Source: Pseudomonas laurylsulfatiphila | Lineage (GTDB): Bacteria > Pseudomonadota > Gammaproteobacteria > Pseudomonadales > Pseudomonadaceae | Assembly (NCBI RefSeq): GCF_002934665.1 | Contig: NZ_NIRS01000003.1 | Location: forward strand, 310,001 to 374,000 | DNA: 64,000 nucleotides | Direction: 5' to 3' | Shown here: positions 18,780 to 26,877 of the stretch, one piece after another | How positions within the stretch are numbered: the first letter of the stretch is position 1 | Layout of the letters: each line of letters begins with the position of its first letter | Translations under genes and position numbers: made by a program | Notes under the pieces: model-generated | Databases searched by the model: none | Told to the model about the DNA's origin: nothing | The model's input: the letters and a program-made list of their open reading frames with translations, nothing else

Positions 18780-19571
18780 ATGCGCATGTTCTTCGCTGTC
18801 CTCCTGCTGGCCTTGAGCGGGCTCAGCCAGGCTGCCATCCAGACCCGGGAAATCCCCTACCAAAGCGCCGACGGCACGAAAATGATTGGCTACTTCGCCT
18901 ACGATGACGCCCTCAAAGGTCCGCGCCCCGGGGTCGTGGTGGTGCATGAGTTCTGGGGCCTGAACGACTACGCCAAGCGCCGCGCCCGGGATCTTGCCGG
19001 CCTGGGCTACAGCGCCCTGGCCATCGACATGTACGGTGACGGCAAAAATACCGAGCACCCCAAGGACGCCATGGCCTTCATGCAAGCCGTGGCAAAAGAC
19101 AGTGCCGTGTCGAGCGCGAGGTTTCAGGCCGGGCTTGACCTGTTGAAAAAACAACCGCAAACCGATCCGCATAAAATCGCCGCCATCGGCTACTGCTTCG
19201 GCGGTGGCGTGGTGCTCAATGCCGCCAGACAGGGCGTGCCATTGGCAGGCGTGGTGAGTTTCCACGGCGCCTTGGCGACCAATACGCCGGCAACGCCAGG
19301 CAGCGTCAAGGCGAAGATACTGGTGGAGCACGGGGCGCTGGACAGCATCGTCACCCCGGAGAACATCACGGCTTTCAAGAGTGAGATGGACAAGGCCGGC
19401 GCCGACTACACATTTGTCAGCCTCGACGGCGCCAAGCATGGGTTCACCAACCCGGATGCCGATCGGTTGAGCCATGGCGAGCATGGCGGGCCGGACATTG
19501 GTTACAACAAGGCCGCCGATGAAAAGTCCTGGGCGGACATGCAGGCTTTCTTCAAAAAGATCTTTGGTTGA
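18780..19571 (+). CDS. Secreted dienelactone-hydrolase-family protein
   Basis: This 263-residue alpha/beta hydrolase has an N-terminal signal peptide (FFAVLLLALSGLSQAA). The DLH triad appears as Cys in GYCFGGG, Asp in EHGALDSIV and His in GAKHGFT, with Glu in VVHEFWGLND that activates the Cys in the classical enzyme. The periplasmic location differs from the cytoplasmic ClcD-type enzymes, so the natural substrate is unclear. AGGAG lies eight bases before the ATG. It is divergent from oprH and may share its PhoP array. Confidence 0.87.
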   Translation: MRMFFAVLLLALSGLSQAAIQTREIPYQSADGTKMIGYFAYDDALKGPRPGVVVVHEFWGLNDYAKRRARDLAGLGYSALAIDMYGDGKNTEHPKDAMAFMQAVAKDSAVSSARFQAGLDLLKKQPQTDPHKIAAIGYCFGGGVVLNAARQGVPLAGVVSFHGALATNTPATPGSVKAKILVEHGALDSIVTPENITAFKSEMDKAGADYTFVSLDGAKHGFTNPDADRLSHGEHGGPDIGYNKAADEKSWADMQAFFKKIFG

Positions 19572-19604
19572 GACACAGCAATTGAAGTCGAGCAGTGCTC
19601 CCCG

Positions 19605-19627
19605 TGGCGAGGGAGCTTGCTCCCGCT
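19605..19627. repeat. Single REP-like palindrome
   Basis: GGCGAGGGAGCTTGCTCCCGC is a lone palindrome of another Pseudomonas REP variant (arms GGGAGC / GCTCCC) between the hydrolase and pcpS. Confidence 0.65.
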
Positions 19628-19759
19628 TGGCTGCGAAGCAGTCGTAAATCCTGCAACCGCGCCCTGTCTGACACAATGCGATTGCAGGTTATGGGGTGGC
19701 TTCGCCACAAAAGCCATCGGCCACTACCCAGTCTTGCTGCTTAACGGCAAAATGCCGAC

Positions 19760-20479
19760 ATGAATCCAGCCCTGCCCATCTGCTGCACCCCCCTCGATGA
19801 CCACTGGCCGCTACCGTTCGCGCTGCCCGATACGGTCCTGTTGAGCACTCACTTCGATAGCGCCCGACTGGCCAGCGATGACTTTCAGCGCAGCGCAGTG
19901 GAGGTGCCGGCGAGCATTCAGCGCTCTGTCGCAAAACGGCAGGCGGAGTTTCTCGCCGGGCGGGTGTGTGCCCGGGCCGCGTTACAGCGCCTGGAAGGAT
20001 TGAGCGTCATTCCGGCCATTGGTGAAGACCGGGCACCGGTCTGGCCTGCTCATATCACGGGCTCGATCACCCATAGCACGGGCCGGGCCGCGGCGATTGT
20101 CGCGAACAAAAGCCATTGGCGCGGCCTGGGCATGGACCTGGAAAACCTGCTCAATGTCGAACGCGCCGAACGCCTGGCCGGGGAAATCCTCAACCCGCCG
20201 GAGCTACAACGCATGGCGGCCGGTCCTCGCGAGCAACGGGCGTTGCTAGTGACCCTGACGTTCTCGGTCAAGGAAAGCCTGTTCAAGGCACTCTATCCGA
20301 TCGTTCAGCAACGTTTTTATTTCGAACACGCCGAAGTGCTGGAGTGGCGTGAGTCGGGTGAGGTGCGGTTGCGACTGCTCACGGATTTGTCCCGCGAATG
20401 GCGCAACGGCACCGAGCTGGATGCGCAGTTCGGGGTCAAGGATGGGCAGTTGTTGAGTCTGGTCAGTATCAGGGCCTGA
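19760..20479 (+). CDS. pcpS: 4'-phosphopantetheinyl transferase PcpS (EntD type)
   Basis: This 239-residue enzyme moves phosphopantetheine from CoA to acyl, peptidyl or aryl carrier proteins. The Mg-binding motif appears as GLGMDLENL and the second motif as FSVKESLFKALYP. SITHSTGRAAAIV matches the conserved SxSHS region. In P. aeruginosa a single PcpS serves both primary and siderophore carrier proteins. The same is likely here but is inference. Single-gene unit followed by a REP pair. Confidence 0.92.
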   Translation: MNPALPICCTPLDDHWPLPFALPDTVLLSTHFDSARLASDDFQRSAVEVPASIQRSVAKRQAEFLAGRVCARAALQRLEGLSVIPAIGEDRAPVWPAHITGSITHSTGRAAAIVANKSHWRGLGMDLENLLNVERAERLAGEILNPPELQRMAAGPREQRALLVTLTFSVKESLFKALYPIVQQRFYFEHAEVLEWRESGEVRLRLLTDLSREWRNGTELDAQFGVKDGQLLSLVSIRA

Positions 20480-20500
20480 GGTTTTGTGGTGCCTGTCAGG

Positions 20501-20585
20501 CCGCCATCGCGAGCAGGCTCGCTCCCACAGGGATTTGTGGTGTGGCATAGATCCAGTGTGGGAGCGAGCCTGCTCGCGAAGGGGC
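20501..20585. repeat. REP inverted pair (GGGAGCGAGCCTGCTCGCGA class)
   Basis: Facing copies with a spacer of about 35 bases lie between convergent pcpS and the sensor-kinase gene. The units are identical in their 20-base cores to those near 11,700. Confidence 0.87.
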
Positions 20586-20605
20586 CATAACAGACTACAC
20601 AGACC

Positions 20606-22216
20606 TCAACGCTTCTCCTGATTGCGCGGCCAGCTCAGGCTGAAACACGCCCCACCCAGACTCTTGCTCTTGCCGATCAACGCACGCCCGTCATGCCAAT
20701 GGATGATGCGCCGCACGATCGACAACCCCAGCCCATGCCCCCCAGACGCACGAGTACGGCTGTCGTCCAGACGCAGGAACGGCGTAAAGATCTTCTCCCA
20801 CGCCGACTCCGGCACCCCCGGCCCGTCATCCTCGACATCCACACGGCAGCGCTGCTGCCCCACCTGATAACTGATGGTCACCCGTGATTGCGCATGGCGC
20901 ATGGCATTGCTCACCAGGTTCTGGATCGCCCGGTGCAGATAACGCGGTTCGGCCTCGACCCAGGCATCGTCGTTATCGGCGGCCGACAGGCACAACCCCC
21001 GCTGTACCGTGACGTCGGCACGCAACGGCGCCAGTTCCTCAATCACCTGGTTGACCAAGGCATCCAGATCGATCCGCTGGAAATTCAGTGCCGGAGAACC
21101 CTGTTCGAGCCGTGCGTAGGTCAGCATCTCGTCCACCAGCCGGTCGAGATCCTCGATGTCGTTGTCCATGCCCTGGCAGTATTTTTCCAGGGCTTGCGGC
21201 GTGGTGGCCGTGCCGATCATCTCCAGGCCAAAGCGCAGGCGCGCCACCGGCGTGCGCAATTCGTGGGACACCGCGCGCACCAGTTCGCGCTGGATCGCCA
21301 ACAACTGCTGCAAGTGCTCGGCCATCCCGTTGAACGCCGAAGCCAGCCGTCCCACCGAGTCCGCACCGCGCGCCGGCACGCGAGTTTCCAGGCTGCCCTG
21401 GGCAATGCGCGTGGCGGCGGCCTCCAGGCCACGCAAACGCCGCTCGAGCTGGCGCACCAACAGATAAACGATCAAACCGATCAGCGTCAGGCCCAGCGCA
21501 GCGATCAGCACCAGCCATTGCGGGGGATAAGGATTCATCTGATACAACGGGCCGATTTCCAGGACCCACGGCGTGCCGACCATGCCGGCAAACACCCGGA
21601 TCGAATCGCCTTCCTTGCCCAGCGCCATCACGGTGTCGCCCTCGGACACCCGGCGGCTCTGATCTTCGTCCATGTCCGCCTCGTCAACCGTGACCAGGCG
21701 CAGGTCGAAGCCAAAGCCCTTGTCTTGCTTCAATTGCGCCAGACGCATGGGCTGATCGGCTACGGGGGTGCGCACCAGCTCATCGGTCAACAGGTAGATG
21801 GTCGCCCGGGCCAGTTGCTCGCTGATCTGCTGCACTTCCCCGGTCAGCATCAACTGTTCCTTGTCGCTGACCAGCTTGTAGACCTTCGCCGCGTGCGGGC
21901 CGGTCTGTTCCACCAATGCCTGGCCGCGCAACACACGGGTGCGCTGGGTAAGGTCGAGGTCAGTCTCGGCAAAGGTTTTCAGCGCCAGCGGAATGCCCAG
22001 CAACCGCTCCCACACCAGCAAGGCCCGATGGCGCTCGGTCTGGTTCATCGGTTGCAGGTTGTCGGCCATCAGTGAAAAGGTGCCGTGGGCCAGGCGCTCG
22101 CGGTATTGCTCGCTGCGTACCTGATTGAGCAGGTGCAACGCCAGCACACCAAGCACCGCTACCAGAATCAGCGCGGCACACATGCCGCCATAGATACGCA
22201 GGAAGATCGAGTTCAC
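20606..22216 (-). CDS. RstB-like sensor histidine kinase
   Basis: This kinase has about 536 residues: an N-terminal helix (CAALILVAVLGVLALHLL), a long periplasmic domain, a second helix (WLVLIAALGLTLIGLIVYLLV), HAMP, H-box RAVSHELRTPVARLRF and HATPase_c (NLVSNAMRHA, EDDGPGVP, GGHGLGLSIVRR). The layout and position beside an RstA-like regulator and nrdA correspond to P. aeruginosa PA1158. The start chosen is a GTG overlapping the regulator's stop (GTGA). A TTG six codons upstream is also possible. Signal unknown. Confidence 0.88.
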   Translation of the reverse strand: MNSIFLRIYGGMCAALILVAVLGVLALHLLNQVRSEQYRERLAHGTFSLMADNLQPMNQTERHRALLVWERLLGIPLALKTFAETDLDLTQRTRVLRGQALVEQTGPHAAKVYKLVSDKEQLMLTGEVQQISEQLARATIYLLTDELVRTPVADQPMRLAQLKQDKGFGFDLRLVTVDEADMDEDQSRRVSEGDTVMALGKEGDSIRVFAGMVGTPWVLEIGPLYQMNPYPPQWLVLIAALGLTLIGLIVYLLVRQLERRLRGLEAAATRIAQGSLETRVPARGADSVGRLASAFNGMAEHLQQLLAIQRELVRAVSHELRTPVARLRFGLEMIGTATTPQALEKYCQGMDNDIEDLDRLVDEMLTYARLEQGSPALNFQRIDLDALVNQVIEELAPLRADVTVQRGLCLSAADNDDAWVEAEPRYLHRAIQNLVSNAMRHAQSRVTISYQVGQQRCRVDVEDDGPGVPESAWEKIFTPFLRLDDSRTRASGGHGLGLSIVRRIIHWHDGRALIGKSKSLGGACFSLSWPRNQEKR

Positions 22217-22935
22217 AGGGTCTGGTCTACGCAAGCCTCGGGAACGAACAGATAGCCTTTGCTGCGCACGGTCTTGATCAGCCGTGGATGCTCAGGGTCA
22301 TCGCCGATCTTGGGGCGGATGCGTGAGATGCGCACATCGATGGAGCGGTCCTGACCGTCATAGCCGATACCTCGCAACGCAGTGAAGATTTCTTCCCGGG
22401 AGAGAATGCGCCCGGCATTGGCCACCAACAGCCAGAGCAAGTCGAATTCGGCGCTGGTCAGCTCGATGCCGTTGCCCTGCAACCAGGCTTCGCGCAAGGC
22501 GTTGTCGACGATCAGCGGGCCGAACTGAAGACGCCGCTGCTTTTCCGGGGCGACTTCGGGCGTTTCGCTACGGCGCAACAGGGCCTGGATGCGCGCCAGC
22601 AGCAGGCGCGGGCGTACCGGTTTGCAGACGTAGTCGTCAGCCCCCAGGTCCAGGCCGAGAATCTGGTCGGTATCATCGGTGCGGGCGGTGAGCATCAGGA
22701 TCGGGCCGTCATAACGGGCGCGGACCTTGCGGCAGATGCTCAGGCCATCTTCACCGGGGAGCATCAGGTCGAGGATCACCAGGTCCGGTTGCTCCTTGAT
22801 AATGCGGTTCGCAGCGAGGGCACCATCCCCTTCGATTGACACACGCAGGCCATTGGCTTCCAGGTAATCGCGGGTCAGTTCGGCCAGTCGCTGGTCGTCC
22901 TCCACAATCAATACCTGCCAGGCTTCTTGCTCCAC
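22213..22935 (-). CDS. RstA-like OmpR-family response regulator
   Basis: This 240-residue regulator has D56 in VILDLMLPGEDG, Lys in CKPVRPRLLL and a winged helix ending RIRPKIGDD..IKTVRSKGYLFVPEA. The GTG start has AGAGG six bases before it and begins five residues before the receiver strand VLIVEDD. Upstream in-frame codons run into promoter-like sequence. It precedes the kinase with a four-base overlap. Its upstream region faces that of nrdA. Confidence 0.9.
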   Translation of the reverse strand: MEQEAWQVLIVEDDQRLAELTRDYLEANGLRVSIEGDGALAANRIIKEQPDLVILDLMLPGEDGLSICRKVRARYDGPILMLTARTDDTDQILGLDLGADDYVCKPVRPRLLLARIQALLRRSETPEVAPEKQRRLQFGPLIVDNALREAWLQGNGIELTSAEFDLLWLLVANAGRILSREEIFTALRGIGYDGQDRSIDVRISRIRPKIGDDPEHPRLIKTVRSKGYLFVPEACVDQTL

Positions 22936-23227
22936 GGGTGACCTCTGCTTGCCAAAACCACTAATAAGGAAGGATCCGCCCGTCTTTTTGTAATGATTCG
23001 GGGGGACAAATATGTATACACGCTGGGCCGAATGTATAAACGCCGCCCGTCGAGAACACAAGCGGGTAAATGCGTTCGGACGACAGGGTTTTTTGTGATA
23101 GGGTTCGCGCCCTTAAAAATCCGAACGGCTGTTTTCAATCGCTGAAAATCAGTGAAAAACAGTCCGCTCCAGCTAGCTCGCGGCCTACACGCCTGTTCCA
23201 TCTTTCACACACAATTTACGCACAGGT

Positions 23228-23236
23228 TTATCCACA
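23228..23236 (+). promoter_or_regulatory. DnaA box upstream of nrdA
   Basis: TTATCCACA is the perfect high-affinity DnaA box. It lies 35 bases before the first NrdR-type box. DnaA regulation of nrdAB is established in E. coli. Here it is inferred from position. Confidence 0.65.
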
Positions 23237-23262
23237 GGCAGTACGTTGCAACCCCCTCAAAA

Positions 23263-23309
23263 ACGCATTATCTTGTACCTCGGCGCTAAAAAAACCCTAC
23301 ATGTAGGGT
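23263..23309 (+). promoter_or_regulatory. Tandem NrdR boxes controlling nrdA
   Basis: Two 16-base elements, ACGCATTATCTTGTAC and ACCCTACATGTAGGGT, match the NrdR consensus ACACwATATATwGTGT at 11 and 12 positions. Their starts are 31 bases apart, the three-turn spacing typical of NrdR operators. NrdR would repress ribonucleotide-reductase transcription when dATP is plentiful. Confidence 0.72.
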
Positions 23310-23671
23310 TTTAGCTTAAAAGCCCAACCACATTTCAGACCACAAACTCAAGCGCTTATTGCCAGTTTATGGTTGAACCAAGCACGATTTTACAAGCCCA
23401 AACCGCACAGGCGGATGGCACCGTTTTTTCAGGCCCGCATGGCCGGAACGGTACGGGTGTTGCAGTCATGACAGGCACCCCAGAAAGGAATCCGGCTTCG
23501 AGCTCAGGCTCGGGGCCAAAGACTTCGGCACGGAAGCGGCATCATTAGCCTTTTTCCTACTGTCCCGAAGTTGTTATGCCCGATGCCATGTCGGTTGTAG
23601 TGCTTCAGGACAGAACGGTGGGCACCGTGATGGTGCCCAAACAAACATAGAGAATGTGGAGACACTCCCCC

Positions 23672-26566
23672 ATGCAAACCGACACAACTCGCGAGAACCC
23701 GCAGGGCACCTTGCCGCAGGCCGCTGATTCGAATTCGGATCTGTCCGCCACCGCGCCTGGCCAACTGCGCGTGATCAAGCGTAACGGCACTGTCGTTCCT
23801 TACACCGATGACAAAATCACCGTCGCCATCACCAAAGCGTTTCTCGCAGTTGAGGGCGGCACCGCTGCCGCTTCGTCGCGAATCCACGACACCGTTGCCC
23901 GCCTGACCGAACAGGTCACCGCGACCTTCAAGCGTCGCATGCCTTCGGGCGGCACCATCCACATCGAAGAAATCCAGGACCAGGTCGAACTGGCCCTGAT
24001 GCGTGCCGGCGAGCAGAAAGTCGCTCGCGACTACGTGATCTACCGCGACGGTCGTTCGAAAGAACGCGCTGCCCACGCCCCGGCCGAAGCTGCGGTCAAC
24101 GCACACCCGTCGATCCGCATCACCCGCGCTGACGGCACTTTCGCGCCGCTGGACATGGGCCGCCTGAACACCATCGTCACCGAAGCGTGCGAAGGCCTGG
24201 AAGAAGTCGACGGCGACCTGATCCAGCGCGAAACCCTGAAGAACCTGTACGACGGCGTGGCCCTGACCGACGTCAACACCGCCCTGGTGATGACTGCCCG
24301 TACCCTGGTTGAACGCGAACCGAACTACTCGTTCGTGACCGCGCGCCTGCTGATGGACACCCTGCGTGCCGAAGGCCTGGGCTTCCTCGGCGTCGCCGAA
24401 AGCGCCACCCACCACGAGATGGTCGACCTGTACGCCAAGGCGCTGCCGGCCTACATCGCCAAGGGTATCGAATACGAGCTGCTGAACCCTGAGCTGGCCT
24501 CCTTCGACCTGGAAAAACTGGGCAAGGCGATCAACCACGAGCGCGACCAGCAATTCACCTACCTGGGCCTGCAGACCCTGTACGACCGTTACTTCATCCA
24601 CAAGGATGGCGTGCGTTTCGAACTGCCGCAGATCTTCTTCATGCGCGTGGCCATGGGCCTGGCGATCGAAGAGAAAGACCGCGAAGCCCGTGCCATCGAG
24701 TTCTACAACCTGTTGTCGTCCTTCGACTACATGGCTTCGACCCCGACCCTGTTCAACGCCGGTACCCTGCGTCCACAGCTGTCGAGCTGCTACCTGACCA
24801 CCGTGCCGGATGACCTGTCGGGCATCTACCACGCGATCCACGACAACGCCATGCTGTCGAAATTCGCGGGCGGCCTGGGCAACGACTGGACGCCGGTTCG
24901 TGCGCTGGGTTCGTACATCAAGGGCACCAACGGCAAGTCCCAGGGCGTGGTTCCGTTCCTGAAAGTCGTGAACGACACCGCCGTTGCCGTTAACCAGGGT
25001 GGCAAGCGCAAAGGCGCTGTGTGTGCCTACCTGGAAACCTGGCACATGGACATCGAAGAGTTCATCGAGCTGCGCAAGAACACCGGTGATGACCGCCGTC
25101 GTACCCACGACATGAACACCGCCAACTGGATCCCTGACCTGTTCATGAAGCGCGTCTTCGATGACGGCAAGTGGACCCTGTTCTCGCCATCCGAAGTACC
25201 GGACCTGCACGACCTGACCGGCAAGGCCTTCGAAGAGCGCTACGAGTACTACGAAGCCCTGACCGAGTACCCGGGCAAGGTCAAGCTGTTCAAGACCATC
25301 CAGGCCAAAGACCTGTGGCGCAAGATGCTGTCGATGCTGTTCGAAACCGGCCACCCATGGTTGACCTTCAAGGACCCGTGCAACCTGCGCAGCCCGCAGC
25401 AGCACGTCGGCGTGGTCCACAGCTCGAACCTGTGCACCGAGATCACCTTGAACACCAACAAGGACGAGATTGCCGTTTGCAACCTGGGTTCGATCAACCT
25501 GCCGAACCACATCGTCGACGGCAAGCTGGATACCGCCAAGCTGCAACGCACCGTGAACACCGCCGTGCGCATGCTCGACAACGTGATCGACATCAACTAC
25601 TACTCGGTGCCGCAAGCGAAGAACTCCAACTTCAAGCACCGTCCGGTCGGCCTGGGCATCATGGGCTTCCAGGACGCCTTGTACCTGCAGCACATCCCTT
25701 ACGGTTCCGACGCAGCCGTCGAGTTCGCCGACAAGTCGATGGAAGCGGTCAGCTACTACGCGATCCAGGCTTCTTGCGACCTGGCTGACGAGCGCGGCTC
25801 GTACGAGACGTTCCAGGGTTCGCTGTGGTCCAAAGGCATCCTGCCGCTGGATTCGCAACAGATCCTGATCGAGGCCCGTGGCCAGAAGTACATCGATGTC
25901 GACCTGAACGAAACCCTGGACTGGGCACCGGTTCGCGCCCGTGTACAGAAAGGCATTCGTAACTCCAACATCATGGCCATCGCACCGACCGCGACCATCG
26001 CCAACATCACCGGCGTATCGCAGTCGATCGAACCGACCTACCAGAACCTGTATGTGAAATCGAACCTGTCGGGCGAATTCACCGTGATCAACCCGTACCT
26101 GGTTCGCGACCTCAAGGCTCGCGGTCTGTGGGACTCGGTCATGATCAACGACCTGAAGTACTACGACGGTTCGGTGCAGCAGATCGAGCGCATCCCGCAA
26201 GAACTCAAAGAGCTCTATGCGACCGCCTTCGAAGTGGACACCAAGTGGATCGTCGACGCTGCCAGCCGTCGTCAGAAGTGGATCGACCAGGCTCAGTCGC
26301 TGAACCTGTACATCGCCGGCGCTTCGGGCAAGAAGCTGGACGTGACCTACCGCATGGCCTGGTACCGTGGCCTGAAAACCACTTACTACCTCCGTGCCCT
26401 GGCCGCGACCAGCACCGAGAAGTCGACCATCAACACCGGCAAGCTGAACGCTGTTTCCAGCGGCGGCAACCACGGTGAAGATTCGGTCCTGGCAGCGCCT
26501 GCCGGCCCTGCTCCAGTGCCGAAGGCTTGCGCCATCGACGAGCCGGATTGCGAAGCTTGCCAATAA
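23672..26566 (+). CDS. nrdA: Class Ia ribonucleotide reductase alpha subunit
   Basis: This 964-residue enzyme reduces ribonucleoside diphosphates. Two ATP-cone domains stand in tandem (from about residues 33 and 147), as known for P. aeruginosa NrdA, so allosteric control is doubled. Active-site cysteines are in LSSCYLTT, NLCTEITL and EIAVCNLGSIN. The C-terminal CAIDEPDCEACQ carries the shuttle pair. The ATG begins MQTDTTRENPQG, with GGAG ten bases upstream. Codon use is strongly biased, as in highly expressed genes. The beta subunit nrdB, which neighbours nrdA in P. aeruginosa, is not downstream here. Confidence 0.96.
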   Translation: MQTDTTRENPQGTLPQAADSNSDLSATAPGQLRVIKRNGTVVPYTDDKITVAITKAFLAVEGGTAAASSRIHDTVARLTEQVTATFKRRMPSGGTIHIEEIQDQVELALMRAGEQKVARDYVIYRDGRSKERAAHAPAEAAVNAHPSIRITRADGTFAPLDMGRLNTIVTEACEGLEEVDGDLIQRETLKNLYDGVALTDVNTALVMTARTLVEREPNYSFVTARLLMDTLRAEGLGFLGVAESATHHEMVDLYAKALPAYIAKGIEYELLNPELASFDLEKLGKAINHERDQQFTYLGLQTLYDRYFIHKDGVRFELPQIFFMRVAMGLAIEEKDREARAIEFYNLLSSFDYMASTPTLFNAGTLRPQLSSCYLTTVPDDLSGIYHAIHDNAMLSKFAGGLGNDWTPVRALGSYIKGTNGKSQGVVPFLKVVNDTAVAVNQGGKRKGAVCAYLETWHMDIEEFIELRKNTGDDRRRTHDMNTANWIPDLFMKRVFDDGKWTLFSPSEVPDLHDLTGKAFEERYEYYEALTEYPGKVKLFKTIQAKDLWRKMLSMLFETGHPWLTFKDPCNLRSPQQHVGVVHSSNLCTEITLNTNKDEIAVCNLGSINLPNHIVDGKLDTAKLQRTVNTAVRMLDNVIDINYYSVPQAKNSNFKHRPVGLGIMGFQDALYLQHIPYGSDAAVEFADKSMEAVSYYAIQASCDLADERGSYETFQGSLWSKGILPLDSQQILIEARGQKYIDVDLNETLDWAPVRARVQKGIRNSNIMAIAPTATIANITGVSQSIEPTYQNLYVKSNLSGEFTVINPYLVRDLKARGLWDSVMINDLKYYDGSVQQIERIPQELKELYATAFEVDTKWIVDAASRRQKWIDQAQSLNLYIAGASGKKLDVTYRMAWYRGLKTTYYLRALAATSTEKSTINTGKLNAVSSGGNHGEDSVLAAPAGPAPVPKACAIDEPDCEACQ

Positions 26567-26600
26567 GCTGAGCCGACAAGCGCCGCAAGGCGCTTACTCG

Positions 26601-26638
26601 AAACCCCCGATCTGCCTCTGGCGGATCGGGGGTTTTCT
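26601..26638 (+). terminator. Terminator of nrdA
   Basis: A hairpin with arms AAACCCCCGATC / GATCGGGGGTTTTC followed by T-rich sequence lies 35 bases after the nrdA stop. Confidence 0.9.
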
Positions 26639-26667
26639 TTTGCCTCATGGAAAATGGTGCCCGGTCT

Positions 26668-26816
26668 GACGCCATCGCGAGCAGGCTCGCTCCCACAGGT
26701 TCAATGCGATCCCTGTAGGAGCGAGCTTGCTCGCGATGGTCGTAAACGATAACGGGTTCATCCTGAATACACGCGTCGTTCTCAAGAACATCACGAGCAA
26801 GCTCGCTCCTACAGGT
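26668..26816. repeat. Cluster of three REP units
   Basis: Three copies of the GAGCGAG(C/T)(T/C)TGCTCGCGA class follow one another: an inverted pair with a short spacer, then a third unit about 55 bases on (ATCACGAGCAAGCTCGCTCC). The extra unit suggests a REP pair later joined or partly duplicated. Confidence 0.83.
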
Positions 26817-26825
26817 TTTCGGCGA

Positions 26826-26863
26826 GCACAAAAAAGCCCCTCTCTCGAGGGGCTTTTTTGTGC
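26826..26863 (-). terminator. Terminator of flgBCDE
   Basis: A near-perfect dyad with arms GCACAAAAAAGCCCCTC and the complement around a TCTC loop lies 15 bases after the flgE stop. T runs on both strands make it bidirectional. Confidence 0.92.
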
Positions 26864-26877
26864 AGCATTTTCCAGCA

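Larger units (their letters stand above)
22936..23671. other. Long divergent intergenic region before nrdA
   Basis: About 730 bases separate the RstA-like gene from nrdA. They contain one perfect DnaA box, a nearby imperfect one (TTACGCACA at 23,215), and a tandem pair of NrdR-type boxes, leaving an untranslated nrdA leader of about 300 bases. I see no further ORF with coding character. Confidence 0.7.
26567..26877. other. nrdA-flgE convergent intergenic region
   Basis: This 311-base gap between convergent genes holds a terminator for each gene and three REP units between them. No gene is visible. Confidence 0.8.

Noticed and set aside
23504..26563. A 1,019-codon open frame antisense to nrdA
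   Set aside because: Another shadow of a high-G+C gene with strong codon bias. The product is Val/Gln/His-rich with no domain.
26668..26816. Repeated palindromes considered as a CRISPR or attenuator
   Set aside because: They match the REP classes seen at many other sites in the window and lie between convergent genes.
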